Positions 8,597-17,644 of a stretch of DNA of 64,000 nt are shown one piece after another; the stretch's first letter is position 1, and the number at the start of each line of letters is the position of its first letter. Source of the DNA: an uncultured Tenacibaculum sp. (GTDB lineage: Bacteria; Bacteroidota; Bacteroidia; Flavobacteriales; Flavobacteriaceae); NCBI RefSeq assembly GCF_947494125.1, contig NZ_CANLTU010000006.1:1-64000 (forward strand), read 5' to 3'. A program made the position numbers and the translations under genes. The notes beneath the pieces were generated by a model. It did not search any database and was not told where the DNA came from. It saw nothing but the letters and a program-made list of their open reading frames with translations.

Positions 8597-11500
8597 ATGA
8601 CTGAAAAACAAAAAAAACAAGTCGATAAAGAATTCGGTTTATCCTCTTGGGCTATTAATAACAAAACAACCATTTATGTAATGATGGTTATGATACTTAT
8701 CATGGGTATTTCTGCCTTTTTAAGTATGCCAAGAGAAAATTTCCCAGAGATTAGAGAAACTAAAATATATATTAGTTCTGTATACCCAGGAAATACAGCT
8801 GAAGATATAGAAAAACTAATTACCGATCCGTTAGAAGATAAATTAAAAACGGTAAGTAATGTAGTAGAAGTTACATCAACATCACAAGAAGATTACTCGA
8901 TGGTGGTGGTTGAGTTTGATGAAAATATATCAGTAGATCAAGCAAAACAAAAAGTAAAAGATGAGATAGATCAAGAAACATCAGGAGAAGATTGGCCAAC
9001 ATTTAATGGAGCTAAAGTAGAACCTAATGTGTTTGAATTGAGTATGTCTGAAGAAATGCCAATTTTAAATATTAATATTTCTGGAGATTACCCAGTAGAT
9101 AAATTAAAAGAATTTGGTGAGTATTTAGAAGATGAAATAGAAGATTTAGACGAAATCAAAAAAGTAGATATCCGTGGTGCTGAAGAGAAAGAAGTAGAGA
9201 TTGCTGTAGATATTTATAAAATGATGGCAGCTCAAGTAAGCTTTCAAGATATTATCAATTCGGTAAACGGAGGAAACTTAACCATGTCTGCAGGTAATTT
9301 AATTGCAAGTGGACAACGTCGTACTATTCGAATTTTAGGAGAAATAGAAGACCCTCAAGAGTTACAAAGTTTTGTAGTTAAGTCTGAAAAAGGAAACTCT
9401 ATTTATTTAAAGGATATTGCAAAAGTATCTTTTAAAGATAAAGATAAAACTACGTATGCACGTGAGTTTGGAGAAGCCGTAGTAATGCTAGATGTAAAAA
9501 AACGTTCTGGTAAAAATATGGTTGAAGCAGCTGAGAAAATTCAAAAAATAGTTAAAGATGCTAGAAAAGATGTATTTCCTAGTAACTTAAAAGTGACTAT
9601 TGCAAATGACCAGTCGTCAAAAACAATTGGCCAGGTAGATGACTTAGTAAACAATATTATTTTTGGGGTAATCTTAGTAGTATTAGTTCTAATGTTCTTC
9701 CTCGGATTTAAAAATGCACTATTTGTAGGTTTTGCAATTCCAATGTCGATGTTTATGTCTTTAATGATATTAAGTTGGATGGGATACACCATGAATACCA
9801 TGATTCTTTTCGGGTTAATTATGGGACTTGGAATGTTGGTGGATAACGGAATTGTGGTTGTTGAAAACGTATATCGTCTAATGGATGAAGGTATGCCTCG
9901 AATTGAAGCAGCTAAAAAAGGTATTGGAGAAATTGCATTTCCAATTATTATTTCAACAGCAACTACAGTAGCAGCATTTATACCATTAGGAATGTGGCCA
10001 GGAGTAATGGGACAGTTTATGATTTACTTCCCAGTAACATTATCGGTAGTATTAGGTTCATCTTTATTTGTTGCGATTTTCTTTAACTCGGTAATGGTGT
10101 CGCAACTTATGAGTGTTGAAGACAAGGGTATGCCTTTAAAAAGAATTATTACTATTTCATCTATTATGGTAGTGATAGGATTGTTAATTATCATTTTTGG
10201 AGGCCCTTATAGAGCTTTAGGTACCATTATGGTATTTACAGCAATTATGTTATGGGTGTACAGAATGGCGCTTAGACCTTGGGCAAATGCTTTTCAAAAT
10301 AACGTATTACCACGTTGGGAGCGTTTTTATGAGAAAATGTTACGTGGAGCTTTGAAAGGGTGGAGACCTTATGCTATTACAGTAGCAACTATTTTATTAT
10401 TATTTTTTGCTTTTGGTGGTTTTGGAAAATCAATAGAGGAGAAAAGAACTAAAGTAGAATTCTTCCCAGACAATACGCCTAATCAGATTATTGTTTATAT
10501 CGAATACCCACAAGGAACGGATATAGAAAAAACAAATCTGATTATGAAAGATTTGGAAGAGCGTGTGTATAAAGTATTGAATTCTGCTGAATACATGGAT
10601 AATGACTATAATTTCTTAGTAGAAAGTGTTGTTTCTCAGGTAGGTGCAGGGTCTGGAAATCCACAAACGGATGGAGGTTCTACAGCAGAAATGCCACATA
10701 GAGGAAAAATTACTGCTTCTATGCGTGAGTATAAGTATCGTAGAGGAAAAGACAGTAAAGAGTTACAAAAGAAAGTAACGGAAGCTTTAAAAGGTATTTA
10801 TCCAGGTCTAGCAATTTCTGTTGAAAAAGAAGCGGTAGGTCCGCCAGCAGGATATCCTATTAATATTGAATTAGAAGGGAAAGATTATTCAGAGTTGATT
10901 AACACCGCAGAGAAAATGCGTGACTTTATCAATTCAAAAAGTATTGAAGGAATAGATGAGTTAAAGATAGATGTAAATAAGTCTAAACCATCTATGTTGG
11001 TAAATGTTGATCGTAAGAAAGCTGGAGAATTAGGAGTAAGCTCATCTCAAGTAGGTGGTCAGTTACGTAATGCTATTTTTGGATCTAAAGCGGGTATTTA
11101 TAAAGAAGATGGTGAAGATTATGATATTTATGTACGTTTTAATAAAGACAATCGATATAATAAAAGTGCTATTTTCAATCAGAAAATAACGTTTAGAGAC
11201 ATGGCCTCTGGTCAAATTAAGGAAATTCCTGTGTCAGCAGTAGCAAAACAAACTAATGCTTCAGGATACAGTGCTATTAAGCATAAGCAATCTAAACGAG
11301 TAGTAACAGTATACTCAGCACTAGCACCAGGATATACAGATGCTAATGCAATAGTTGAGCAAATTCAAAAAGAAATGAAATCCTTTACAGAACAGCCAAC
11401 TACTGTAAAAATAGATTACACTGGTCAGATTGAAGAACAAATGAAACAAATGAAGTTCTTAATGGGAGCATTTTTCTCAGGGTTAGGATTAATTTTCTTG

Positions 11501-12058
11501 ATTTTAATTTTCCAATTTAACTCGGTTTCTAAACCAGGAATTATTATGCTAGCTATCTTTTTAAGTTTAATAGGTGTTTTTGGAGGACTAATTATAACAG
11601 CGAAGCCATTTGTAATTATGATGACTATGATGGGAATTATCTCATTAGCAGGTATTGTGGTAAACAATGGAGTGGTACTGTTAGATTATACGCAACTATT
11701 AATTGATAGAAAGAAAGTAGAAAATGGAATAGCAGAAAGCGATTTTGTAGATATAGAAACTTTAGGTGAAGCAATTATTAGAGGAGGAAAAGCTCGTTTA
11801 CGTCCAGTATTATTAACAGCAATTACTACCATTCTTGGGTTAATTCCGTTAGCAACTGGATTTAATATAAATTTCTTCACGTTGTTTAGTGAGTTTAATC
11901 CTCATATTTATATGGGTGGTGATAACGTAATTTTCTGGGGACCATTAGCATGGACAGTAATTTACGGATTATTCATTGCAACATTCTTAACCTTAATTGT
12001 AGTGCCAATATTATTCTATTTAATTACAAAATTTAAAATGTGGTTACGTAGTTTATAA
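8597..12058 (+). CDS. RND efflux transporter permease (AcrB/MdtB-like)
   Basis: The 1,153-residue proton-driven inner-membrane pump has the duplicated RND layout: one N-terminal membrane segment, a large periplasmic porter region starting MPRENFPEI, then a block of membrane helices, and the same again. The TM4 region contains the essential acidic motif LGLGMLVDNGIVVVEN. The second half has MMGIISLAGIVVNNGVVLLDY. The loop between the two halves is slightly long. Substrate class (drug, bile salt, metal) cannot be read from the sequence. It is the last gene of the operon and ends at a strong hairpin. Confidence 0.94.
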   Translation: MTEKQKKQVDKEFGLSSWAINNKTTIYVMMVMILIMGISAFLSMPRENFPEIRETKIYISSVYPGNTAEDIEKLITDPLEDKLKTVSNVVEVTSTSQEDYSMVVVEFDENISVDQAKQKVKDEIDQETSGEDWPTFNGAKVEPNVFELSMSEEMPILNINISGDYPVDKLKEFGEYLEDEIEDLDEIKKVDIRGAEEKEVEIAVDIYKMMAAQVSFQDIINSVNGGNLTMSAGNLIASGQRRTIRILGEIEDPQELQSFVVKSEKGNSIYLKDIAKVSFKDKDKTTYAREFGEAVVMLDVKKRSGKNMVEAAEKIQKIVKDARKDVFPSNLKVTIANDQSSKTIGQVDDLVNNIIFGVILVVLVLMFFLGFKNALFVGFAIPMSMFMSLMILSWMGYTMNTMILFGLIMGLGMLVDNGIVVVENVYRLMDEGMPRIEAAKKGIGEIAFPIIISTATTVAAFIPLGMWPGVMGQFMIYFPVTLSVVLGSSLFVAIFFNSVMVSQLMSVEDKGMPLKRIITISSIMVVIGLLIIIFGGPYRALGTIMVFTAIMLWVYRMALRPWANAFQNNVLPRWERFYEKMLRGALKGWRPYAITVATILLLFFAFGGFGKSIEEKRTKVEFFPDNTPNQIIVYIEYPQGTDIEKTNLIMKDLEERVYKVLNSAEYMDNDYNFLVESVVSQVGAGSGNPQTDGGSTAEMPHRGKITASMREYKYRRGKDSKELQKKVTEALKGIYPGLAISVEKEAVGPPAGYPINIELEGKDYSELINTAEKMRDFINSKSIEGIDELKIDVNKSKPSMLVNVDRKKAGELGVSSSQVGGQLRNAIFGSKAGIYKEDGEDYDIYVRFNKDNRYNKSAIFNQKITFRDMASGQIKEIPVSAVAKQTNASGYSAIKHKQSKRVVTVYSALAPGYTDANAIVEQIQKEMKSFTEQPTTVKIDYTGQIEEQMKQMKFLMGAFFSGLGLIFLILIFQFNSVSKPGIIMLAIFLSLIGVFGGLIITAKPFVIMMTMMGIISLAGIVVNNGVVLLDYTQLLIDRKKVENGIAESDFVDIETLGEAIIRGGKARLRPVLLTAITTILGLIPLATGFNINFFTLFSEFNPHIYMGGDNVIFWGPLAWTVIYGLFIATFLTLIVVPILFYLITKFKMWLRSL

Positions 12059-12078
12059 TTAATTTTTGTTAACTGTAG

Positions 12079-12113
12079 AAAAGGGCTAAAAGTAATTTAC
12101 TTTTAGCCCTTTT
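12079..12113. terminator. Bidirectional terminator between the RND pump and the receptor gene
   Basis: Fifteen-base arms AAAAGGGCTAAAAGT and ACTTTTAGCCCTTTT enclose AATTT, with T-rich sequence on both strands. It can end both the efflux operon and the converging receptor gene. Confidence 0.9.
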
Positions 12114-12137
12114 TATTTTGAAGTTTATGTAATTTTT

Positions 12138-14465
12138 CTAATCAGGTAAACGATCTCTATCTTTTTTTGTTCTATTAAAACGATACGTAAAAGTTACGGA
12201 TGTAAATCTACCTATAGGTCTGTTATAACTATTTGTTGTATAGTTTTCTCCAGTAATTAATTGTTTACTTACTCTAGAATCTAAGATGTTATTCATATTT
12301 AAGGTAACAGTAGCTTTATCGTTTAAAAAATCTTTACTGATTCCAATGTTAGCTCTGTATTGGGCTTCCGTAAAAATTTGCCCACTTTGCCTTTCTCCAC
12401 GGTAATTAAAACTAGATTGAATTGTTAATTTAGAGAATTTCATTCTAGAGTTTAAACGAGTAGACCAAGTGCTGTCATCAACAGTATATAATCCTCTTTG
12501 ATCAAAAGAAAAGTAATTAAACTCACTAGACAATCGCCACCATTTAAAAGGAGAATATCTAATTGCTAATTCTGCACCTAATCTGTTTTCTCTACCAGAA
12601 TTAATAGGTTTTGATATCAAAGCACCAAAAGAGTTGGGAGTAACTAAAGTTTCAAATACATTTGTTGTTCTTTGGTAATAAATAGATGGGTTTAAAGTGA
12701 CTTTTTTCCATCGCTTTAATAAACCAAGTTCAAAAGAATTTGTATACATTGGGTTTAAATCTGGATTACCAATACGTATGTTTCTTCTATCTGAGATTCC
12801 TCCAAAAGGATTTAATTGCCAAAAACGAGGGCGTCTAATTCTTCTACTATAACTTAATTGCATATTGGTTGCTTGATTAAAGTTATAGGTTAAATGTGCC
12901 GTTGGAAATAGATCAGTATAGTTTTTTGATGTTTTAAATTGGTCTTTTCTGTCTGTGCTTCCTGTATTAGCATATTCAGCACGTAAACCTAGTAAGTATT
13001 GTAGTTTGTTTTTTCTATTTCCGTATTGAATATAAGCACCGTAGATACGTTCATTATATTTTAATAAGTTATTTAGACTATCTACTAAAACAGTATTGTC
13101 CCATACTTTATAATCACTATCAATGTTTCTAATCTCACCTTTCACACCCATTTCTATGTGCGATTTCTTGGTAATAGGTAATTTAAAATCAGATTGAAAT
13201 AAGAAATCTTTACTGCTTTCAATATCTCTACTTTTTAATAAGTTTATAGCAGAGGTTGTAGGGAATTGTTGTTGCTCTTCAACTAATTCATTTTCATCAT
13301 CATTCCAAAAATCATATTGAAGGTTTACGGTAAGTTTTTGCCCTTTTTTAGCAAATGTTTTTACGTAGTTTAATTCAATTTGATTTGCTTTCTGAGGCTC
13401 TCTGTACGTTTCTTTTGAGGTAAGAATATTGTCAACTTGTTTTAATTCGTCTAAAAAATTAAACGTATAATTAACTTTATTGTTACTTGTATTATTTCTA
13501 TAATAATAGCTTAAAGTTAGCGTGTTTTGATCATTTATATAATAATCACTTCCGAAATAAAGATTGAAAGTTTTACGGGTTCTATCTGTATTTGTAGTTC
13601 TATTAGTAAAAGAAGTGATTACATTGTTGTTGAAATTTGTTCTATTTAAATACCCATTACCATCAAACGATAAATAGCGATACCCAAAGTTAGAAAACAA
13701 GTTAAATTTGTCTTTTTTGTAATTTACATTGTAGTTGATACTGTGGTTGTCAGGAATTCCAGTAGTTAGTTGTAATGAACTCCCAAAACCACCATTTTTA
13801 TTTTTCTTCAAAATAACATTAATAATTCCAGCAGTTCCTTCAGCATCATATTTTGCAGATGGGTTTGTGATAACTTCTATTTTTTCTATGTTTTCAGAAG
13901 GAATAGATTCTAATCCGTTATTTGCAGTTAAAACAGAAGGCTTTCCATTAATTAAAATACGAACGTTAGAATTTCCGCGAAGACTTACATCACCTTCAAT
14001 ACCTACACTTACAGAAGGAACATTATTTAAAATATCATTAGCAGAACCTCCTTTCGATATTAAATCTTTACCAACATTAAAAATACGTTTGTCTAATTTA
14101 TATTCAGTTGTAGATTTTTCAGCAACAACTTCTACTTCGTCTAATGCTTGAGCATCTTCTTGTAAAAATATAGTTTGTATTGATTGATTTTTGGTAAGTG
14201 AAAAATTATTTATAGTATGACTTTTAAAACCAATAAATTCGATTTTAATAGTATATAAACCTTTTTTAGCCTTAACAGAAAATTCACCTTTACTATTGGT
14301 AGATTCTCCAGTAATGATATTATTAGTTTCAGGATTTGTTAAAATTATAGTAGCAAATTCTAAAGGGAGTTTCGTGTTTTTTTCAACTACTTTACCAGAA
14401 AGTTTTATTTGAGCAGAAGCACAAATAGTACTTATAAGTAAAAAAGCGAACAGTAATTTTTTCAT
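12138..14465 (-). CDS. TonB-dependent-receptor-like outer-membrane beta-barrel protein (cassette 1)
   Basis: A signal peptide (MKKLLFAFLLISTICASA-Q) leads into a CarboxypepD_reg-like beta-sandwich (about residues 22-105, GKVVEKNTKLPLEFATI). A plug domain follows (about 125-225, NDILNNVPSVSV, VRILINGKPS, SAKYDAEGTAGIINVILKK), then a roughly 550-residue beta-barrel of the OMP_b-brl_3 type with SYSRRIRRPRFWQLNPFGG. There is no SusD partner, so a polysaccharide-uptake role is not indicated; peptide, metal or signalling roles are possible. It is divergent from a LytS/LytTR two-component pair with a 208-base shared control region. The receptor at 33723-36095 is a paralogue with the same kind of partners. 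Confidence 0.88.
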   Translation of the reverse strand: MKKLLFAFLLISTICASAQIKLSGKVVEKNTKLPLEFATIILTNPETNNIITGESTNSKGEFSVKAKKGLYTIKIEFIGFKSHTINNFSLTKNQSIQTIFLQEDAQALDEVEVVAEKSTTEYKLDKRIFNVGKDLISKGGSANDILNNVPSVSVGIEGDVSLRGNSNVRILINGKPSVLTANNGLESIPSENIEKIEVITNPSAKYDAEGTAGIINVILKKNKNGGFGSSLQLTTGIPDNHSINYNVNYKKDKFNLFSNFGYRYLSFDGNGYLNRTNFNNNVITSFTNRTTNTDRTRKTFNLYFGSDYYINDQNTLTLSYYYRNNTSNNKVNYTFNFLDELKQVDNILTSKETYREPQKANQIELNYVKTFAKKGQKLTVNLQYDFWNDDENELVEEQQQFPTTSAINLLKSRDIESSKDFLFQSDFKLPITKKSHIEMGVKGEIRNIDSDYKVWDNTVLVDSLNNLLKYNERIYGAYIQYGNRKNKLQYLLGLRAEYANTGSTDRKDQFKTSKNYTDLFPTAHLTYNFNQATNMQLSYSRRIRRPRFWQLNPFGGISDRRNIRIGNPDLNPMYTNSFELGLLKRWKKVTLNPSIYYQRTTNVFETLVTPNSFGALISKPINSGRENRLGAELAIRYSPFKWWRLSSEFNYFSFDQRGLYTVDDSTWSTRLNSRMKFSKLTIQSSFNYRGERQSGQIFTEAQYRANIGISKDFLNDKATVTLNMNNILDSRVSKQLITGENYTTNSYNRPIGRFTSVTFTYRFNRTKKDRDRLPD

Positions 14466-14525
14466 TTTGTTTGTTATTTAAATTATGGGGCAAATATGGG
14501 GTGGAATACAAAGTGAAATTTTGAT

Positions 14526-14634
14526 AATCGACAAACGAGTTTAAAAAATCGACGTTTGAGCGTTTTCGAATAGAAAAACATGATAAGGGGATAAAAAGCA
14601 ATGTTTAGGTGTAGAAAAGGTTAGTTTGTCGATT
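14526..14634. repeat. Candidate operator repeats AATCGAC(AAAC) in the receptor/kinase divergent region
   Basis: AATCGACAAAC at 14526-14536 recurs as an exact inverted copy GTTTGTCGATT at 14624-14634. A partial direct copy, AATCGACGTTTGAG, starts at 14547, exactly 21 bases after the first; the first reads AATCGACAAACGAG, so 10 of 14 bases match. Direct repeats phased by about 21 bp fit the geometry known for LytTR-type regulators such as AgrA. Binding by the adjacent LytTR regulator is inference. Confidence 0.55.
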
Positions 14635-14673
14635 AGTAGCTGTAATTAGAAGGCTATCTATATCTTTACAAAC

Positions 14674-15744
14674 ATGAATACAATAAATACGTTGATTAGT
14701 TATTTTCAGAAAAGTAGAGCATTAAGACATGTGGTGTTTTGGATTGCAATGTTGTTTTTAAATGTCCCAAAAGGAGTTATAAGGCATGAAAATGATCCTT
14801 TATACGCAATTTTAATAATGTTTGGTAGCATATTAATTGCACAAGTTCTTGCATCGTATTATTTTGCATATTATGTAATTCCTAAGTTTCTTTTAAAAAG
14901 AAAATATCTAAAAGCAGTTTTATTATTTATTATAGGATCTTATGTTTTTAGTGCTTTAGGTAGAATAATGATTGTACATGTAGGAGAAGAATTGGTAAGG
15001 AAGCCTCCATTTACACAAGAGCCTCTTTTAGAAATATTAACAGATTGGCGAAAGTTGTTAGTTAGTTATATACCCAGTATTTATTCAGTAGCTTTAATAT
15101 TTCTTTTTGTAAAATACTTTTTAGAATATAGGAAAATTAAAGAAAAGGATTTAAGTTTAAGTAAAGAAAAATCGGAAGCAGAATTAAAAACGTTAAAAGC
15201 ACAATTAAATCCGCATTTTTTATTCAATACCTTAAACAATATTTATTCACTTTCAATAATAAATTCACCAAAAACATCAACATCTATTAGTAAGTTGTCG
15301 GAAATTTTAGACCATGTATTATATAGATGTAATGGAAAGTATGTGTTATTGTCCAGTGAAATAGAATTATTGAAGAATTTTATTGAATTAGAAAAGTTGA
15401 GGTATGATGAAAGGCTACAAGTTTCTTTGAATACTACTATAGAAAATGATATTGAAATTCCACCATTAATATTACTATCTTTAGTAGAAAATGCTTTTAA
15501 ACATGGAGCAGGAGAAGACAGTGGTTCTCCAAAAATAGATATAGATGTTTTAAGTAAAGATTCAATGTTTAAATTTAAAATATCCAATACTGTTTCAAAA
15601 GACTATGGAATTAAGAATAAAGAAAGCATAGGGTTGTCTAATATTAGAAAACAGTTAGATTTAATTTGTGGGAATAATTATACTTTAAACATTGAGCCAG
15701 ATGATGATAAATTTACAGTTAGCTTAAATATTAACCAAGAGTAA
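14674..15744 (+). CDS. LytS/YehU-type sensor histidine kinase (cassette 1)
   Basis: Four hydrophobic segments (about residues 19-32, 45-68, 79-98 and 130-150) precede a short linker and the His_kinase domain, with the phosphoacceptor H181 in LNPHFLFNTLNN. The ATPase part includes LVENAFKHGAG and IGLSNIRKQL. There is no large periplasmic sensor, so it probably senses through its membrane part or a partner protein. It is followed after 6 bases by its cognate LytTR regulator and is divergent from the beta-barrel receptor. A -7-like element TATCTTTA lies at 14661-14668, five bases before the ATG. Confidence 0.9.
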   Translation: MNTINTLISYFQKSRALRHVVFWIAMLFLNVPKGVIRHENDPLYAILIMFGSILIAQVLASYYFAYYVIPKFLLKRKYLKAVLLFIIGSYVFSALGRIMIVHVGEELVRKPPFTQEPLLEILTDWRKLLVSYIPSIYSVALIFLFVKYFLEYRKIKEKDLSLSKEKSEAELKTLKAQLNPHFLFNTLNNIYSLSIINSPKTSTSISKLSEILDHVLYRCNGKYVLLSSEIELLKNFIELEKLRYDERLQVSLNTTIENDIEIPPLILLSLVENAFKHGAGEDSGSPKIDIDVLSKDSMFKFKISNTVSKDYGIKNKESIGLSNIRKQLDLICGNNYTLNIEPDDDKFTVSLNINQE

Positions 15745-15750
15745 AAGAAT

Positions 15751-16458
15751 ATGAAAGTAAAATGTTTAGTAGTTGACGATGAACCTTTGGCAATTAAATT
15801 GTTAGAAAAACATATTTCAAAAATAGATGCATTAGAAATAGTAGCTACTTGTAATAATGCAATAAAGGCATTTGAAATATTAAATACTCAAGAAGTAGAT
15901 TTGATGTTTTTAGATATAAAAATGCCAAACTTAACTGGAATAGATTTTTTAAAAACACTTAAAAACCCTCCAAAAACAATTTTTACAACAGCATATAGAG
16001 ATTATGCTATTGAGAGTTATGATTTAGGGGTAATAGATTACTTATTAAAACCGATAACATTTGAGCGTTTTTTTAAAGCAGTTGAACGATTTTTGAGCGA
16101 TCAAAAGACAGCTGTAATTGAAAAAAAAGAAAAAGAGGTTGATGATTTTATGTTAGTGAAATCAGGAAATAAACATCATAAAGTAATTATTAATGATATC
16201 TTGTTTATAGAAAGCTTAAAAGATTATATTAAAATACATACCATAAATAATAAAAGAATAGTTTCTAAGTATAGAATTAGTGAAATAGAGCAAGAATTGA
16301 AAGATGCGAGTTTTTTACGAGTACACCGTTCTTATATTATTAATATTGATAAAATTTCAGCGTTTACGGTAAACGATATTGAAGTGAATTCAACCGAAAT
16401 TCCTATAGGAGCGAGTTATAAAGAAAAGGTAATATCTTTTTTAAATAACTGGAAATAG
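15751..16458 (+). CDS. LytTR-family response regulator (cassette 1)
   Basis: An N-terminal receiver (residues 1 to about 118) has the acidic pair D9/D10, phosphoacceptor D55 in LMFLDIKMP and a conserved Lys in LLKPI. A C-terminal LytTR DNA-binding domain (about 135-235) contains LFIESLKDYIKIHT and the family signature FLRVHRSYIIN. It would be phosphorylated by the kinase encoded just upstream. Its likely targets include the divergent region with 21-bp-phased repeats. Confidence 0.92.
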   Translation: MKVKCLVVDDEPLAIKLLEKHISKIDALEIVATCNNAIKAFEILNTQEVDLMFLDIKMPNLTGIDFLKTLKNPPKTIFTTAYRDYAIESYDLGVIDYLLKPITFERFFKAVERFLSDQKTAVIEKKEKEVDDFMLVKSGNKHHKVIINDILFIESLKDYIKIHTINNKRIVSKYRISEIEQELKDASFLRVHRSYIINIDKISAFTVNDIEVNSTEIPIGASYKEKVISFLNNWK

Positions 16459-16463
16459 GGTAT

Positions 16464-16471
16464 TATTTTTG
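16464..16471 (+). promoter_or_regulatory. -7 element of recX, leaderless spacing
   Basis: TATTTTTG ends four bases before the recX ATG, so a transcript would start at or next to the start codon. No clear -33 TTG is visible. Confidence 0.5.
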
Positions 16472-16475
16472 CCTT

Positions 16476-16940
16476 ATGAAGAAACAAGTAATATCGGTTG
16501 AAGAAATAAAAAGAAAACTAGAGAGTTTCTGTGTTTATCAAGATCGATGTCATAAAGAAGTAGAAAAAAAACTATCAGAGTATAACTTAATCTCAGAAGC
16601 TAAAGACAATATTTTACTTCACTTATTACAAGAGAATTTTTTAAATGAAGAACGTTTTTCTAAAAGTTTTGCGAGAGGTAAATTCAGAATAAAAAAATGG
16701 GGAAAACAAAGAATAACTCGTGAGTTAAAAATGAGAGACATTTCTTCATATAATATTAAAACTGCATTAAAAGAAATAGATGAAGAAGAATATATTGCCA
16801 CGTTATATGGTTTGGTAGAAAAGAAAAACAAATTAGTAACTGATACAAATGTGTTTAAAAGAAGAAAAAAAGTAGCAGATTACTTATTATACAGAGGTTT
16901 TGAAAGTAATTTGGTGTATGAAGCTATAAATACTATTTAA
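16476..16940 (+). CDS. recX: Regulatory protein RecX
   Basis: RecX binds and modulates RecA filaments. The 154-residue protein shows the three-helix tandem repeats of the family, with CHKEVEKKLSEYNL, FLNEERFSKSFARGKFRIKKWGKQRI and KVADYLLYRGFESNLVYEAI. The segment ERFSKSFARGKFRIKKWGK is the best family marker. recA is not nearby. The 3' end overlaps the converging lipoprotein gene by 8 bases. Confidence 0.88.
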   Translation: MKKQVISVEEIKRKLESFCVYQDRCHKEVEKKLSEYNLISEAKDNILLHLLQENFLNEERFSKSFARGKFRIKKWGKQRITRELKMRDISSYNIKTALKEIDEEEYIATLYGLVEKKNKLVTDTNVFKRRKKVADYLLYRGFESNLVYEAINTI

Positions 16941-17463
16941 AATTATTAAATATACTATCTAATTTAATTGCTTTGTCAAAACGTTTTTTAGCATAAACCG
17001 TATTTATTTTATCGTTCATGCTCCCAAAAAGAGCAAGTACTTTTTCTACTTGAGCATTAATGTCTTTTGAAGAAATAGAAGGAATGTATGTCATGTCAGC
17101 TAATCTTAAAACTTCATTTTCAAAAACATTTATACGAGCTTTAAAAGCTGGAGTTTTTAATATTTGTATGTTTAAACTATCTTTTAATTGTTTAGTTAGA
17201 TCCTTTAATTCTATAGCATTATTTAAAGCTTCTGTTGGACTAATACTTTTAAAGTGCGATACAAATTCTTCAGTTATAAAATATTCTTTCCATTTTTTTA
17301 TTTCTTTTGTAGATTCTTCATCAAGTAAAGAATATTTAGGGTGCTTAACAGAAGTGTTAACATCTGCCTTTTGAATAGTAGTTCCTTTATTTTGAGAATT
17401 CTCTTTTTTACAAGAAAAAATAATAAATAAAGAAGAAAATAAAAGAATAAAAAACGATCTCAT
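16933..17463 (-). CDS. Hypothetical lipoprotein
   Basis: I do not recognise this family. Starting at the internal ATG (MRSFFILL), a lipobox IFSC puts the acylated Cys at residue 18. An ATG ten codons upstream would give a poor signal sequence and is rejected. The remaining 158 residues are mostly helical and charged, with no motif I can name. Its stop codon lies inside the end of the convergent recX gene, so the two transcripts overlap. Confidence 0.65.
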   Translation of the reverse strand: MRSFFILLFSSLFIIFSCKKENSQNKGTTIQKADVNTSVKHPKYSLLDEESTKEIKKWKEYFITEEFVSHFKSISPTEALNNAIELKDLTKQLKDSLNIQILKTPAFKARINVFENEVLRLADMTYIPSISSKDINAQVEKVLALFGSMNDKINTVYAKKRFDKAIKLDSIFNNFK

Positions 17464-17588
17464 TAAACAAAAATTAAAAGTATAAAAGTACATATTTTAC
17501 TTGGTTTATAAATGAAGAAGGAATTATAAGTTTGTAATCAGTTATTTAAGGGCTTGTTTTGTTGATAGTTAAAAAAGGATAAATATTT

Positions 17589-17617
17589 TTTGTGAAATAT
17601 GAAATTTAATAACTTTG
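17589..17617 (+). promoter_or_regulatory. Promoter of the threonine dehydrogenase gene
   Basis: TTTG (17589-17592), 17 bases, then TAACTTTG (17610-17617) lies 27 bases before the ATG at 17645. The TTG inside the -7 element is in frame with the gene and mimics a start codon. Confidence 0.6.
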
Positions 17618-17644
17618 CAGCACTATATTTTTGAATTTTTAAAA

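Noticed and set aside
12138..14465. SusC/SusD polysaccharide utilisation locus
   Set aside because: No SusD-like lipoprotein or glycan-degrading enzyme is adjacent to either receptor; the neighbours are two-component genes.
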